This document shows, piece after piece, positions 1 through 9,321 of a stretch of DNA of 35,530 nt. Source of the DNA: CAG-791 sp963591995 (GTDB lineage Bacteria; Bacillota; Clostridia; Lachnospirales; Lachnospiraceae). How positions within the stretch are numbered: position 1 is the stretch's first letter; every line of letters begins with the position of its first letter. The position numbers and the translations under genes are program-made. The stretch spans positions 1-35,530 of the forward strand of contig CAVAUJ010000021.1 in the NCBI GenBank assembly GCA_963591995.1. The letters are read 5' to 3'. Below the pieces are notes generated by a model. That model did no database searches, had not been told where the DNA came from, and was given only the letters and a program-made list of their open reading frames with translations.

Positions 1-1235
1 TCCTGAATCTGCCGCTCCTCGGTATACATCGCGCCCCTTTGGGCCGCGGCCTCTCCCGTGATGCTCCCGTCCTCTCTTTTCCGCTCCAACGTATGAATGG
101 CGGCAAGGTATGCCGGCAGCTCCGGCTCATGCAGGAGGATGCCGCAATCCGCCGGCACCAGCTCCTTCACAGCGCTCGAGTCCAGGGCGATCACCGGTGT
201 CCCGCAGGCCAGCGCCTCCACCGTCACCATGGAGAAGGACTCTTCCTCGGAAGGGTTGAGCAACGCCCATGCCGCCCGGTACAGATCTGCCAGCGCGTGC
301 CGGTCCGCCGTCCGCTCGATGTGAACGATTCCCTCCGGCATCGATCTTCGCTGCGCGGCGTTCATCCCCACCAGGACCACCTGATACCCCGGCAGACTGC
401 CCTCCTGAATGCAGCGTGCCAGATACCGGAACACCTCCATTCCCTTCCTCTCGTTCCACGCGCTGGCAACGCCCAGCAGAATTCTCCGGTTCGGGTCGAT
501 GCCGTACAGCCGCTCCGGCTCCTTTGCCGTCTCCCCGGCGCCCTTCACGCCCCCGCCGCCGGAGCGAGCCCCCTGCGGATGGAAAAAGGCGGGATCCGTT
601 CCGTTTGCAATGACCCGGACAGGATACTCCCGCAGGAAGGATCTCTCCACATTCCCACGGATCCATTCCGACGGCGCTGCCAGCGTCATGTGCGGCACCC
701 CGCAGAAGCTCTCCCGCTTCCTTTTCCAGTTCCCCGCGGAATCCTCCAGCCCGAAGCTCCACGGGTACTCCCTCCGGTGCGGACACTGCCCGCACCCATG
801 CAGCCATTTCTCACAGCTCGCCGTATAAAAGGCACAATGCCCGGTGTAGGCCCAGCAATCGTGCATGGTCCACACCACCTCTCCCCGGAACTCCTCCTTG
901 AGATACCGGAAGAGCATCGGATAATTCAGGTAGTAGCCGTGCACGTTGTGGAGCTGCAGCACATCGGGCTGCTCGCGCCGCAGAATCCGGAGCATCTGCC
1001 GCGTCGCCGCAATCGATCCCTCCCCGTTCCGGTCCGTCGCCGTTGTCAGGGCAACGTGCAGCCAGAAGCCGAGGCCGTTCCCGCATCGGACCGATGGGAC
1101 ATCCGAAAAGCCCTGCCGTCTTCCGTAAATCGTCAGCGTCTCCCAGCCGCGCCGCAGGGCCTCCTCTTGAATCGCATGCATGATCCGGCCGCTGCTGTTG
1201 TTACAGACGGCGTTGATCTGAATGAGCTTTGGCAT
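1..1235 (-). CDS. GT4-type glycosyltransferase, C-terminus cut by window edge
   Basis: This is a cytoplasmic glycosyltransferase of the GT-B fold (GT4-like), expected to transfer a sugar from an NDP-sugar to a growing lipid-linked glycan. Translation from the ATG at 1235 gives an N-terminus beginning MPKLIQINAV, then the motif MHDCWAYTGHC followed by a cysteine cluster (GCGQC) typical of one GT4 subgroup in polysaccharide clusters. Further on are ANGTDPAFF, LGVASAWNERKG and the C-terminal donor-site motif NPSEEESFSMVTVEALACGTPV, where the EX7E arrangement is visible. About 411 codons lie in the window without a stop, close to full length for the family. It starts 6 bases after the stop of the upstream gene, so it is cotranscribed. 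A glycine-rich insertion (SGGGGVKGAGE) sits before the C-terminal domain. The sugar and linkage cannot be predicted. Confidence 0.9.
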   Translation of the reverse strand, partial: MPKLIQINAVCNNSSGRIMHAIQEEALRRGWETLTIYGRRQGFSDVPSVRCGNGLGFWLHVALTTATDRNGEGSIAATRQMLRILRREQPDVLQLHNVHGYYLNYPMLFRYLKEEFRGEVVWTMHDCWAYTGHCAFYTASCEKWLHGCGQCPHRREYPWSFGLEDSAGNWKRKRESFCGVPHMTLAAPSEWIRGNVERSFLREYPVRVIANGTDPAFFHPQGARSGGGGVKGAGETAKEPERLYGIDPNRRILLGVASAWNERKGMEVFRYLARCIQEGSLPGYQVVLVGMNAAQRRSMPEGIVHIERTADRHALADLYRAAWALLNPSEEESFSMVTVEALACGTPVIALDSSAVKELVPADCGILLHEPELPAYLAAIHTLERKREDGSITGEAAAQRGAMYTEERQIQ

Positions 1236-1241
1236 CTCACA

Positions 1242-2735
1242 TCACCCCGCGACGGCACGCAGCACGTACAGGAGCACCGGCACCATCCCAAGACACAGAA
1301 CCACGAAGGCGCGCAGCGGCAGGAGCCATCCGTCGCACTCTCTTCCCTTTGTAAGGATTGCAGGCTCCCGCCTGCGCAGCGGATAATGCAGCCAGGCGAA
1401 CAGCAAAATGCAGGCCGCATAGACCGAAAGCCCGATCCCGGAGGCGTAATCCTGCAGCCTTTCATCGCTGACATAGAAGCCCAGCACCGTCATGACGCAG
1501 TATTCCTCCCCCGTCGCCCGGCTCGGGAGGAGATACCGCCAAAAGGAGAGGTTCACGATCCCGCTGTTGAAGCACCAGGTGTAGGTGAAAATCTGAGCCA
1601 CTGCCATGGCCGCGGTTCCGACCAGCTCCAGCAGCAGACTAAGGTACCGGTGCTCCTCATCCAGCAGGATCAGAAGGATCATAAACGGCTCCATCAGAAT
1701 CAGCCAATAGGGATGGGAATAGCCGAAGGTGAACTGCAGCATATATGCCGTCCAACAGACATAAACCGGCAGACGGCACCCTTCCTTCTCTCCAACCGGA
1801 TGGCAATAGCACAGAAAGAGGAAGATGACCCAGACAAAGACGTAGACGAACAGGGTGCCGAAGCCGACCGTGCCCGTGACGAACAGGGCATCATATACCG
1901 GCTTCGCCACATTGGTCCCCGAGCTGCTCGTGGAATAAACGCAGCCCTCCACCAGCTCCGCCCGCCCGTAGGGCACGGCAATCCAGAAGAAGAGCACCGG
2001 CAGAACGGCCGCAATTCCCTGCAGCAGGATCCGGCGGATCCGCTTCTCCCGAAGGAGCACCAGCGGGACATAAATCAGCAGGGAGAAATATTTCAGCGGC
2101 GATGCCGCGGCGAACCAGAGCGTAAAACGCCGGTTGTCCCCCTCCAGATAGGCCCGCAGTCCCATCATCATAAAGGTCAGCGCGATGATGTCGTACTGGC
2201 CCAGCACCACCAGCCCCGTCATGAAGAAGGCAGAGGTCAGGAACAGAAAGCTCCCGTCAGCCATCATCCGCCCTGCGTCATACCGAGCGGACACTGCCCG
2301 CCTCGCATTCTCGATCTCCGCAATGGTCCCGATCAGCCGCCGGAATGCCGCAAGGAACAGGCACAGGAAGAACAGCAGCATGGACTTCATCCACATAAGG
2401 CACAGCGTGGAATGGTAAATGTCAATGCCGCTGATCGACTCGACGACCCAGAGGGGGAAATTCCAGAGTGCGAAGATGATGTACATCGGGAAATCATACA
2501 GCGGGACATATTGCGTATTCCCGATGAGGAAGACCTGTGAATAAAACGAACGAATCTTCCCCTCGAACAGGATGTCCCAGAACCGTACGCCCTCCAGTCC
2601 CGTCTCATAAAAATCCGCATAATAACAGCTGTAAAAGAGGAGCACGGCCGCCGCCGCGAACAGCAAAGCCCCCAGCTTTTCCCTGATGGTCCATTTCGTC
2701 CATTTCGAACATTCCGTAAATTTCTTCATTGCCAT
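1242..2735 (-). CDS. polytopic GT-C-like membrane protein (497 aa)
   Basis: This is an integral membrane protein with about ten or more hydrophobic segments. An early extracytoplasmic loop carries acidic residues (YADFYETGLEG). A later segment reads LGQYDIIALTFMMMGLRAYLEG followed by a lysine-containing helix (SPLKYFSLLIY), which resembles the GT87/DUF2029 and mannosyltransferase-like GT-C pattern. Such enzymes use a polyprenyl-phosphate sugar on the outer face of the membrane; that role is inferred here. The start overlaps the stop of the SGNH-like gene. ATG at 2735 has GGAG five bases upstream, while ATG at 2729 forms an ATGA overlap with the preceding stop, so either could be used. Translational coupling with the MBOAT/SGNH pair is likely. 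It could also be a polymerase-like protein. Confidence 0.75.
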   Translation of the reverse strand: MAMKKFTECSKWTKWTIREKLGALLFAAAAVLLFYSCYYADFYETGLEGVRFWDILFEGKIRSFYSQVFLIGNTQYVPLYDFPMYIIFALWNFPLWVVESISGIDIYHSTLCLMWMKSMLLFFLCLFLAAFRRLIGTIAEIENARRAVSARYDAGRMMADGSFLFLTSAFFMTGLVVLGQYDIIALTFMMMGLRAYLEGDNRRFTLWFAAASPLKYFSLLIYVPLVLLREKRIRRILLQGIAAVLPVLFFWIAVPYGRAELVEGCVYSTSSSGTNVAKPVYDALFVTGTVGFGTLFVYVFVWVIFLFLCYCHPVGEKEGCRLPVYVCWTAYMLQFTFGYSHPYWLILMEPFMILLILLDEEHRYLSLLLELVGTAAMAVAQIFTYTWCFNSGIVNLSFWRYLLPSRATGEEYCVMTVLGFYVSDERLQDYASGIGLSVYAACILLFAWLHYPLRRREPAILTKGRECDGWLLPLRAFVVLCLGMVPVLLYVLRAVAG

Positions 2736-3751
2736 ACGGTCTCCACATAAGCTCTTGTGAACACGCGCCGTCCCTCCGAGGAGAGATGAATCACATCAAT
2801 GTAACAGGCAGGATCCGTGTTGTCGAACTCCACCACATGTTCCGCATCGATCCGCGTTTCCGTGCCGGGATAAGACGATAACGCCCGGACGGACGGCTCC
2901 GACAGGTAGTATTCTACCATATTGTCCTCCAGGAACCGACAATAGGCATCCAGCACCTCCACATAGGCCTGCTCGCAGACCGCTGTCCGGTATTTTGGCG
3001 TCTCGACAAAGCGAATCGCAATTCCCCTGCTGCGGCACAGATCAATGAGCCGCTGCAGGTACGCCGTCTGCCGCTCATTCATCGCATAATACACGTCCGC
3101 ATTGCGTTCCGTGGTTCCCAGCTGTCCGTCCAGAACCTCCGCCGACGCGCCCGTGTTCTCCACAAGGTTTCCGCCGTTTCGGAACATGGCATTCACCAGC
3201 GGATAATCCGCGTACCAGGACAGGAGCTTGTCATTGTTGGAGGTCACCAGCATCTCCCAGAGATCCGCGGGGGACGCGTCCTCACTCTGCCTCATCTCCT
3301 GCCACAGGTCCAGCTTAAAGGAGAGGTCCGTGTCCAGGAACAGACGTGTATCCTCCACCCAGGGGTCCCGTTGCACGGAATTGACGAACAGATCCACGGT
3401 GACGGAGGCGATGGGCACCTCCTTCGCCAGGAGATATTCCACCTCCTTCTCGATGAGAAAGGGCTGGGCCCCGTTGTAGGAAAGGATATAGGCCTCCCGG
3501 TTCTCTCCCTCTGCCTGGCTCAGCTCCTCCAGTGCGGAAATGTCCAGTCCCTGCCGGAACATCGAGGAGCCAAGGTAGAGATCATATTCCGTCTTCTCTC
3601 CCTTCTCTCTCGTCTCCTCTGCCCGGTGAATCAGGGCCTGCAGGCCATAGCCGGCATTCGACATCAGAAGCCTCGCATATTCATTTTTTACAGCCACCAG
3701 CACGGCCACGATCGCGCAGACCATGCAGGCGGTACGGAGTAATCGCTTCAT
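2726..3751 (-). CDS. SGNH/GDSL-like membrane-anchored protein, MBOAT partner
   Basis: The 341-residue protein has one N-terminal membrane anchor (about residues 5-21) and an extracytoplasmic domain. It contains a block-I-like motif YLGSSMFRQGLD near residues 59-70 with a candidate nucleophile serine, and a C-terminal DVIHLSSEG motif with candidate Asp319 and His322. This is the SGNH pattern seen in DltD, AlgX/AlgJ and DUF1574-type partners of MBOAT acyltransferases. Its immediate upstream neighbour is an MBOAT protein, so it probably completes acyl (often acetyl) transfer to the glycan outside the cell. The overall sequence is divergent and the substrate is not known. No strong ribosome binding site is seen before the ATG at 3751. 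Confidence 0.75.
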   Translation of the reverse strand: MKRLLRTACMVCAIVAVLVAVKNEYARLLMSNAGYGLQALIHRAEETREKGEKTEYDLYLGSSMFRQGLDISALEELSQAEGENREAYILSYNGAQPFLIEKEVEYLLAKEVPIASVTVDLFVNSVQRDPWVEDTRLFLDTDLSFKLDLWQEMRQSEDASPADLWEMLVTSNNDKLLSWYADYPLVNAMFRNGGNLVENTGASAEVLDGQLGTTERNADVYYAMNERQTAYLQRLIDLCRSRGIAIRFVETPKYRTAVCEQAYVEVLDAYCRFLEDNMVEYYLSEPSVRALSSYPGTETRIDAEHVVEFDNTDPACYIDVIHLSSEGRRVFTRAYVETVWQ

Positions 3752-3810
3752 TTTATTCTGTCAAACCACCGCTTGCGTGGAAGATTTCAATCATAACCCG
3801 TACAGCACTT

Positions 3811-5379
3811 TTAATAGTTCGCATACAGGAACCCTCCGGTTCCCCGCAGGCCAAAGAGGAGCACCAGCGCCAGCAGAATCCCGAACTTCACATCGGAAAT
3901 GCCGGTTGCCTCCGCCAAGGCTCCCTCTCCGGCTCTTTCCGCAGCTCCTTTCGCAGTTCCTTTTGCAGCTCTTTCTGCGATTCTTTTCCCCGCGCTCTCC
4001 TCCCGTACCTCCATCACGAACAGCACCGCGATCAACACAAAGGAGGTCATCGCATAGGCCGCACAGGAATTGTCTCCGGTAAAGGGCAGGACCGCGGCCT
4101 GCAGGCTGGCTGCCGAAAGGGAGAACCCCCGGAACATACACTGGACATATTCCGCTGCCGCCGGGAAGCTCTCCGCCTTGAACAGAATCCAGCCGAACAT
4201 GGCGATCAGAAAGGTGATGAGGCAGGACAGAACGCGACCTCCCGCTGCCTGAGCCTTCCGCCTCGGCGTCACCACATTCCAGAAGCCGTGATACAGCCCC
4301 CAGACCAGATAACGAATACCGGAGCCGTGCCAGAGCCCGCAGGCCGCAAAGGTGAGCAGCACATTCCGGGAAACCTTCCAGCGCCGGTCGGTCCGGCTCC
4401 CGCCGCAGGGGATATAGATGTAGTCCCGCAGCCAGGAGGACAGGGATATATGCCACCTTCTCCAGAACTCCTTCATATTCCGGGACAGATACGGACGACA
4501 GAAATTTGCCGGACAGGACAGGCCGCAGCACCTTGTGATGCCGGCGGCAATCTCCGAATATCCGGCGAAATCGCAATACAGCTGGATGGAGTAGAGAACC
4601 GCTCCCATCCATACCGCCAGTGCAGGATAGCTCCCGGGAGCCGCGAAGATGGTCGTGGCATAACCGCCGATGCGGTCCGCGATGACGACTTTTTTGAACA
4701 GCCCGGAGACGATGAGCCGCAGCCCCTCCGCAAGGTCGCAGGAATCCGGCCGCTTCTGCGCATGCAGCTCCTCCAGCATGCCCTCCGACCGCACGATAGG
4801 CCCGGACAGGAGCTGCGGGAAGAACATCACATAGACGGCATAGTACCGAAGGGACCTCTCCCTCTTTCTCTTTCCGAGGAACAGATCCGCCAGATAGCTG
4901 ATCATCCGGAAGGAATAATAGGAAATGCCAAGGGGCAGCACCACCTCCGTCCCCTCCATGGAGAAAGCCTCCCGGAAGAAATTCTCGTATTTACAGAAGA
5001 ACAGAATCCCCAGCACAAGGAGAACACCGGCGATCAGCCAGCCCCTCGCCGCTCTCCCGGCGGGAGCAGCGCTCGCTTGTTCCTCTCCGCTCTTTTCCGG
5101 CTTCCCGCGCCCTCTCTCTTCCCCGTCTCCGCTCCTCTCGCCCCGGCAGGCTGCAAGCCTTGCACCGATCCCCCAGGTGAGCACCGTCTCTGCAAGGAGC
5201 AGCGCGAGGAACCGGACATCGCAAACCGCATAGAAGAACAGACTCCCCAAAAGGAGCCAGGACACGCGCCGGCTCCCCGGCAGCAGATAATACACCACTA
5301 TGACGATGCCGGAATAGATGAGCAGCAGGTAGACATTGCTGCCGATCCCTCCCAGTGAATTCAATATTCCCATGGCCAT
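3811..5379 (-). CDS. MBOAT-family O-acyltransferase
   Basis: This is a multi-pass membrane O-acyltransferase of the AlgI/DltB class, moving acyl groups across the membrane for glycan O-acylation. Diagnostic motifs are FFPQLLSGPIVR, YCDFAGYSEIAAGI, FWRRWHISLSSWLRDYIYIP, and the catalytic-histidine region GLWHGSGIRYLVWGLYHG. The frame is open to a TTG at 5418, but ATG at 5379 or 5373 gives an N-terminus that better fits the family (SNVYLLLIYSGIVIVVYYLLP follows); none has a clear ribosome binding site. Two cytoplasmic-type loops are low-complexity: one after the second helix (RGERSGDGEERGRGKPEKSG) and one near the C-terminus made of degenerate repeats (ERAAKGTAKGAAERAGEGA). It precedes its SGNH-like partner by about 60 bases. 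Confidence 0.93.
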   Translation of the reverse strand: MAMGILNSLGGIGSNVYLLLIYSGIVIVVYYLLPGSRRVSWLLLGSLFFYAVCDVRFLALLLAETVLTWGIGARLAACRGERSGDGEERGRGKPEKSGEEQASAAPAGRAARGWLIAGVLLVLGILFFCKYENFFREAFSMEGTEVVLPLGISYYSFRMISYLADLFLGKRKRERSLRYYAVYVMFFPQLLSGPIVRSEGMLEELHAQKRPDSCDLAEGLRLIVSGLFKKVVIADRIGGYATTIFAAPGSYPALAVWMGAVLYSIQLYCDFAGYSEIAAGITRCCGLSCPANFCRPYLSRNMKEFWRRWHISLSSWLRDYIYIPCGGSRTDRRWKVSRNVLLTFAACGLWHGSGIRYLVWGLYHGFWNVVTPRRKAQAAGGRVLSCLITFLIAMFGWILFKAESFPAAAEYVQCMFRGFSLSAASLQAAVLPFTGDNSCAAYAMTSFVLIAVLFVMEVREESAGKRIAERAAKGTAKGAAERAGEGALAEATGISDVKFGILLALVLLFGLRGTGGFLYANY

Positions 5380-5422
5380 CCGCGAAAGGATACGCTTCCG
5401 TGCATACCTTCTATGCAACGTG

Positions 5423-5443
5423 AAAGCAACTTAAAAGCAACTT
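5423..5443. repeat. 11-bp direct repeat upstream of MBOAT gene
   Basis: The sequence aaagcaactt occurs at 5423-5432 and again at 5434-5443, a period of 11 bases. It lies in the short gap between the DUF2142 gene and the MBOAT gene. Immediately beside it, 5401-5417 is a perfect 6-bp inverted repeat (TGCATA / TATGCA with a 5-base spacer) near the MBOAT translation start. It may only reflect slippage. A role in controlling MBOAT translation is possible but not shown. Confidence 0.6.
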
Positions 5444-5450
5444 GAACATG

Positions 5451-7463
5451 TCACATTGTGATCACATAACAGAACCTTGTCAGGAAGGAGCACAGCGAGA
5501 GCGTCGCAAGGAGCAGGAGCAGCCGCCGATCCCGAGCAACGTTTCCGGTCTCTCTTTGCAGCGCCTCTCCGACTTTCTCGCCCGGAACGCTTTCTTCGCC
5601 CCGAACGCTTTCCTCTCCCGCAACACCTTCCCCGCTCCGAACGCTCTTTCTCTTCTCCTTCAGCAGGAAGGGCAGGCAGATCAGAAGCGGGATGAAATAC
5701 CTCCCCTGCATTCCCCGGATGGTTCCGATCCCGGCGCCGCCCCGGTAGGAGTAGACGAACAAAAAGGAGGACATCACGATCAGGACACCGGTGATCACCA
5801 CACTCCCTGCCGCGATGCGGTATCTCCTGCCGGAAAGGCCGCACGCCCTTGCCGTGCTGCGCAGGATGGCAAGGAAGGTGCAGACAATACCGGTCCCCAG
5901 AAGGAGCGGAATTCCATCCGAGAACTGATCGCCCAGGAAGAGCTTCCACAGCAGGGCAAAGCCATCGGTGTACAGCGTCTTGATGTACACCAAGGCCGTT
6001 CGGACGGGATGCAGCACCACCCATCCGATGGTGTAGGTCGTCTGCATATCCACGCCGGCGCGTGCATCGAATCCGCTGTTGCCAAGGAAGGTCAGCACCT
6101 CCGCTCCTCTTGCTCCCAGCACAACCGCACTGCACAGGAACACCATTCCCAGCAGCGCACCGGCGAAGGCTCGTTTATGCTTCATCACCAGGCTCCCCCG
6201 CCGGATGAACAGGAGGAGCAGGATGAAATTGGCATAGATGAACTTGATCGGTGCAAAGGCAACGAACACCAGAAGGGCAAGGAGCCCCTCGCGGACAGAC
6301 ACCCTGCTCTGCTCCCCCAGGCGCGCGCAGACGCAGGCGAACAGGATACAGAAGCCGAGGTTCCACACATCATAAGAGCAGGAATTGACGATCCAAAGGA
6401 CGGAGGGCAGGAGCGAGATCCCGATCACCGCCCGCCGCATCGGCGGATACACCCGCATGGCGATCCACGTCAGCACGGCATACAGGAGGACGTTCATCTC
6501 CCTTGCCGCGATGATGTAGAGCTGGAACGGCGCGTGCAGCAGCCGCATCGCGGTGATGCCAATGGCGGATACCGCGTAGCTGTAGTGCGGCATGATGCCC
6601 TCCAGCGCATATCCGCCGGCTCCGTCCACTGCCTGATTCCCATAGCTCCAATCCGTCCAGAACTGCCGGAGATAATCTGCGCTGTCAAAGCCGCTCATCC
6701 GCAGGACACCGGACGGAACCTTTGCGGGCAGCTGCAGCGCCTCCGGCAGAAGCCCCGCGCGCTCCATCCATTCCATCCATCGGTTCGAGACGGCATAGGC
6801 GCTGCCGAAATGCAGCTCCTCGTCCGCAACGCAGGGCGGCACCATGACCAGCATGCCGATCAGGGCCAGGAGCAGGGCACCGCCGATCCAGAGCAGCGGG
6901 AAAGGAAGGTGCAGCAGTCCATAGCTGTAGCAATAAACCGCCGTGAACAGGAAAAGGAGGAGCCCCGCGATCAGCAGGTAGAATCCGCCCCATCCCCGTT
7001 GTCCGCCGTACAGAACCCAGGTGATGTTGTCTGCCGTCTCCCCGCTCTTCGTTACAATCTCCGCGCGGTAGGTCTCTCCGGCTGTCAGCACAATCTCCTC
7101 CCCGGGGAGCTCTGCCATCGGCTCCAGCCGCAGCGTCGGAACCGTCAGCTCCTCCACGGACCTTTCCCAGACCACCTGCTCGTCCGAATCCAGAATACGC
7201 AGGGTCCCCGTCATCACGCAGGGGTCATACAGGTCGTAGACACTCTTTACGGCATCGTCATTGCAAAGACCGATGCCCTGTATCCGTGTCCGCTCCTCCG
7301 ACGCCGTGAACTGCTGCGTGCCCCCGCTCTCCAGCACCCATCGCTCCTGCACGGTCTGATCCTTCAGATAAAACTGCCACCACAAAAGGAGCAGAATCAC
7401 TCCTGCTCCCAGAAAGATCAGATATTGTTCTGCAATTCGACGCTTCTGTGCCTTCTCCAACAA
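5451..7463 (-). CDS. DUF2142 family polytopic membrane protein (670 aa)
   Basis: The protein has an N-terminal membrane helix (about 13-31), an extracytoplasmic beta-rich domain of roughly 140 residues, then many membrane helices. The DUF2142 hallmarks are present: VPPCVADEELHFGSAYAVSN in the first big loop and GMQGRYFIPLLICLPFLL near the C-terminus. DUF2142 proteins are GT-C-like and occur in surface-polysaccharide loci, but their reaction is not established. The only usable start is TTG at 7463 (a second TTG follows at once), because an in-frame TAG lies four codons upstream. AAAGGA overlaps this start. The C-terminal cytoplasmic tail contains a repetitive segment (GEESVRGEESVPGEKVGE). It follows the GtrII-like gene across tandem 9-base repeats. 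Confidence 0.88.
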   Translation of the reverse strand: MLEKAQKRRIAEQYLIFLGAGVILLLLWWQFYLKDQTVQERWVLESGGTQQFTASEERTRIQGIGLCNDDAVKSVYDLYDPCVMTGTLRILDSDEQVVWERSVEELTVPTLRLEPMAELPGEEIVLTAGETYRAEIVTKSGETADNITWVLYGGQRGWGGFYLLIAGLLLFLFTAVYCYSYGLLHLPFPLLWIGGALLLALIGMLVMVPPCVADEELHFGSAYAVSNRWMEWMERAGLLPEALQLPAKVPSGVLRMSGFDSADYLRQFWTDWSYGNQAVDGAGGYALEGIMPHYSYAVSAIGITAMRLLHAPFQLYIIAAREMNVLLYAVLTWIAMRVYPPMRRAVIGISLLPSVLWIVNSCSYDVWNLGFCILFACVCARLGEQSRVSVREGLLALLVFVAFAPIKFIYANFILLLLFIRRGSLVMKHKRAFAGALLGMVFLCSAVVLGARGAEVLTFLGNSGFDARAGVDMQTTYTIGWVVLHPVRTALVYIKTLYTDGFALLWKLFLGDQFSDGIPLLLGTGIVCTFLAILRSTARACGLSGRRYRIAAGSVVITGVLIVMSSFLFVYSYRGGAGIGTIRGMQGRYFIPLLICLPFLLKEKRKSVRSGEGVAGEESVRGEESVPGEKVGEALQRETGNVARDRRLLLLLATLSLCSFLTRFCYVITM

Positions 7464-7488
7464 TCCTTTATCCTATCCGCTCTCTATA

Positions 7489-7527
7489 TCATCCGTATTT
7501 TCATCCGAATCATCCGAATCATCCGTA
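7489..7527. repeat. 9-bp tandem repeat placing four in-frame stops after the GtrII-like gene
   Basis: The unit tcatccgaa is repeated at 7501, 7510 and (as tcatccgta) 7519, with one more tcatccgta at 7489. Read on the minus strand, the gene's TGA stop is followed by three further TGA codons in the same frame at 9, 18 and 30 bases. The repeat overlaps the stop codon of the GtrII-like gene and ends about 25 bases before the next gene. Confidence 0.8.
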
Positions 7528-9321
7528 CAGCACGTTCGGCGGCCCGACCGTCTTCACAACAACCACCCAGGTGCCCTCCGCCTGCACAATGCGGAAATCC
7601 CCGCTTGCCAGCTCCTCGTATTCCTCCGCCAGCCCCGATTCCTTAATCGCCGCTATGACCTCCTCGGACGGCTCTGCCAGCACAACGCCCTCGTAGCTGC
7701 GCATATGCGTCCGGAAGGAGGCATCCTCATAGGCGTAGAGATCCGTTGTCGCCACCGGCCAGATCACGGAGTACAACTCCGGATCGTATTGGAGCGGCGA
7801 AACGCTCTCTGCCGCATCCCAGCTCAGGATGTTCAGAAAATACACCGGCTGGTCATAGGTGAACCCTTCCGTCCCGTCCAGGGCCGACAGGATCCGCGTA
7901 CAAAGAGATCGGTCCTGGGTCATGACGTGATGCTGGTTGGCATACCCCACATTGTCGAACAGGAAGGTGCCGTAAATCATGCACACAAGGGCAGCTATCT
8001 CGCCCCAGTACAGAAGCCGTGCTCCGCGGGATACCACCGCCTGCTTCCCTGCAACGCCCGCCGACACCGGCAGGAACTGCCCGGCGTCCTCTTCTGCGGG
8101 CACAACCGCCTGCCCTGCAGGGATCTTCCCTCCTGCGCCGGCCCCGGCGGTCCCGGTCCGCAGCACCCTCTCCACCAGGGGAAGGCTCCCGAGGATGAGC
8201 AGCATCAGCGACATCCGGTGCTGCCCGCGGTACATAAAGCCATAGCTCAGCAAGGACATGGTGCAGACAGCAACCGGCACCAGCAGAGCCCACAAGAGGA
8301 GCTCTGCGAGGAGGAGCCTCCACTGCCTCTTCTCTCCCACGGCCGCCGGCCCTCTTTTCCTGCGCACGAAGAGCACCGCGATGCACACAAGGATCCACAG
8401 ATAGATCAGGTAGTAGCTGAACCGGAAGAGCGGCAGGATCTGGATCTTCCACAATCCCATGATCCCCAGCTTCACAATCGCATGCAGGTAATTCCCGGCA
8501 AGGGAGAAGGCAAACGCACCGCTCATCGCCGCCTCTGCTCCCTGGTAGCTCGTCTGCTCGATCTCATATACCCCCATCAGGAGCTTCGAGCTCACCAGCA
8601 GGAAGGCTCCTGCGAGCAGAACGACGAGAAGACTCTTCCCAATCCATTGCCACCTTTTCCGGATATCGGAATCCGCCGACAGTGTCTGCAGGATCAGCTC
8701 CAGAACAAGGAGGGTCAGAGTACAGGCCAGATTCACCGGCAGGATGACCAACGACAGACTCAAGGAGAGCCACGCACCGAGCCACAGCCCCCACGCCGCA
8801 AAGCCCCTAGTATTCCCCTCCCCTTTCTGCTCCCCCGCACGCTTTAAGAGGAGCGCCGCAAGGCAGGCGAGCAGCACCGAGACAGGATATCCCACCTCGT
8901 ACAGCGTCATATAGGCCTGCGTCGGAGAGCTGACCTCCAGCAGGATGGCGGCAAGGTATTGCCCCGCGGTCGACTCAATATGGAAGAAATCGATGACGAG
9001 CTGCGCCGTCCACGCGGTCACCAGGAGGATCAGCAGGCCGGAGATAAAGGGCGTCCGGTACCAGGTCTGCACCCAGTTGACGGCATTGCTCAGCCATCGC
9101 CCGGTGCTCGCGCCCGCAAAGGTGCTGAGAATATTGACGGACTCCTGTGAATAGCTGCCCAGCGTGTCCTCGGTGCCGATCATGTTCAGCATGCAATAGG
9201 CATGCGTCAGGAATCCTGCGAGCAGGGACACCAGGAATATTTTTTTATGAAACGCAAACGGAAGATGGAGCCCCGGCACCCGCACATCGAGCCCCAGCTG
9301 CTCCTCAAGCGACTGATTCAT
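7519..9321 (-). CDS. GtrII-like (Glucos_trans_II) membrane glucosyltransferase
   Basis: This 600-residue polytopic protein resembles the Glucos_trans_II (GtrII) family, which glucosylates surface polysaccharide on the outer face of the membrane from polyprenyl-phosphate glucose. The N-terminal region has a membrane helix followed by an acidic loop (GTEDTLGSYSQE) and STGRWLSNAVNWV near residues 72-84, the GRW pattern of this family. About ten more helices follow, and the last roughly 130 residues are a soluble domain. Its start abuts the stop of the GtrB-like gene (TAAATG), matching the GtrB-Gtr pairing of serotype-conversion systems. A low-complexity loop (GTAGAGAGGKIPAGQ and following residues) lies in the middle. 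The sugar is inferred, not proven. Confidence 0.78.
   Translation of the reverse strand: MNQSLEEQLGLDVRVPGLHLPFAFHKKIFLVSLLAGFLTHAYCMLNMIGTEDTLGSYSQESVNILSTFAGASTGRWLSNAVNWVQTWYRTPFISGLLILLVTAWTAQLVIDFFHIESTAGQYLAAILLEVSSPTQAYMTLYEVGYPVSVLLACLAALLLKRAGEQKGEGNTRGFAAWGLWLGAWLSLSLSLVILPVNLACTLTLLVLELILQTLSADSDIRKRWQWIGKSLLVVLLAGAFLLVSSKLLMGVYEIEQTSYQGAEAAMSGAFAFSLAGNYLHAIVKLGIMGLWKIQILPLFRFSYYLIYLWILVCIAVLFVRRKRGPAAVGEKRQWRLLLAELLLWALLVPVAVCTMSLLSYGFMYRGQHRMSLMLLILGSLPLVERVLRTGTAGAGAGGKIPAGQAVVPAEEDAGQFLPVSAGVAGKQAVVSRGARLLYWGEIAALVCMIYGTFLFDNVGYANQHHVMTQDRSLCTRILSALDGTEGFTYDQPVYFLNILSWDAAESVSPLQYDPELYSVIWPVATTDLYAYEDASFRTHMRSYEGVVLAEPSEEVIAAIKESGLAEEYEELASGDFRIVQAEGTWVVVVKTVGPPNVLYG

Noticed and set aside
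3765..3779. Small inverted repeat (ccaccgcttgcgtgg) between the MBOAT and SGNH genes as a terminator.
   Set aside because: The stem is short with a bulge and no T-run follows on the minus strand; transcription probably continues.
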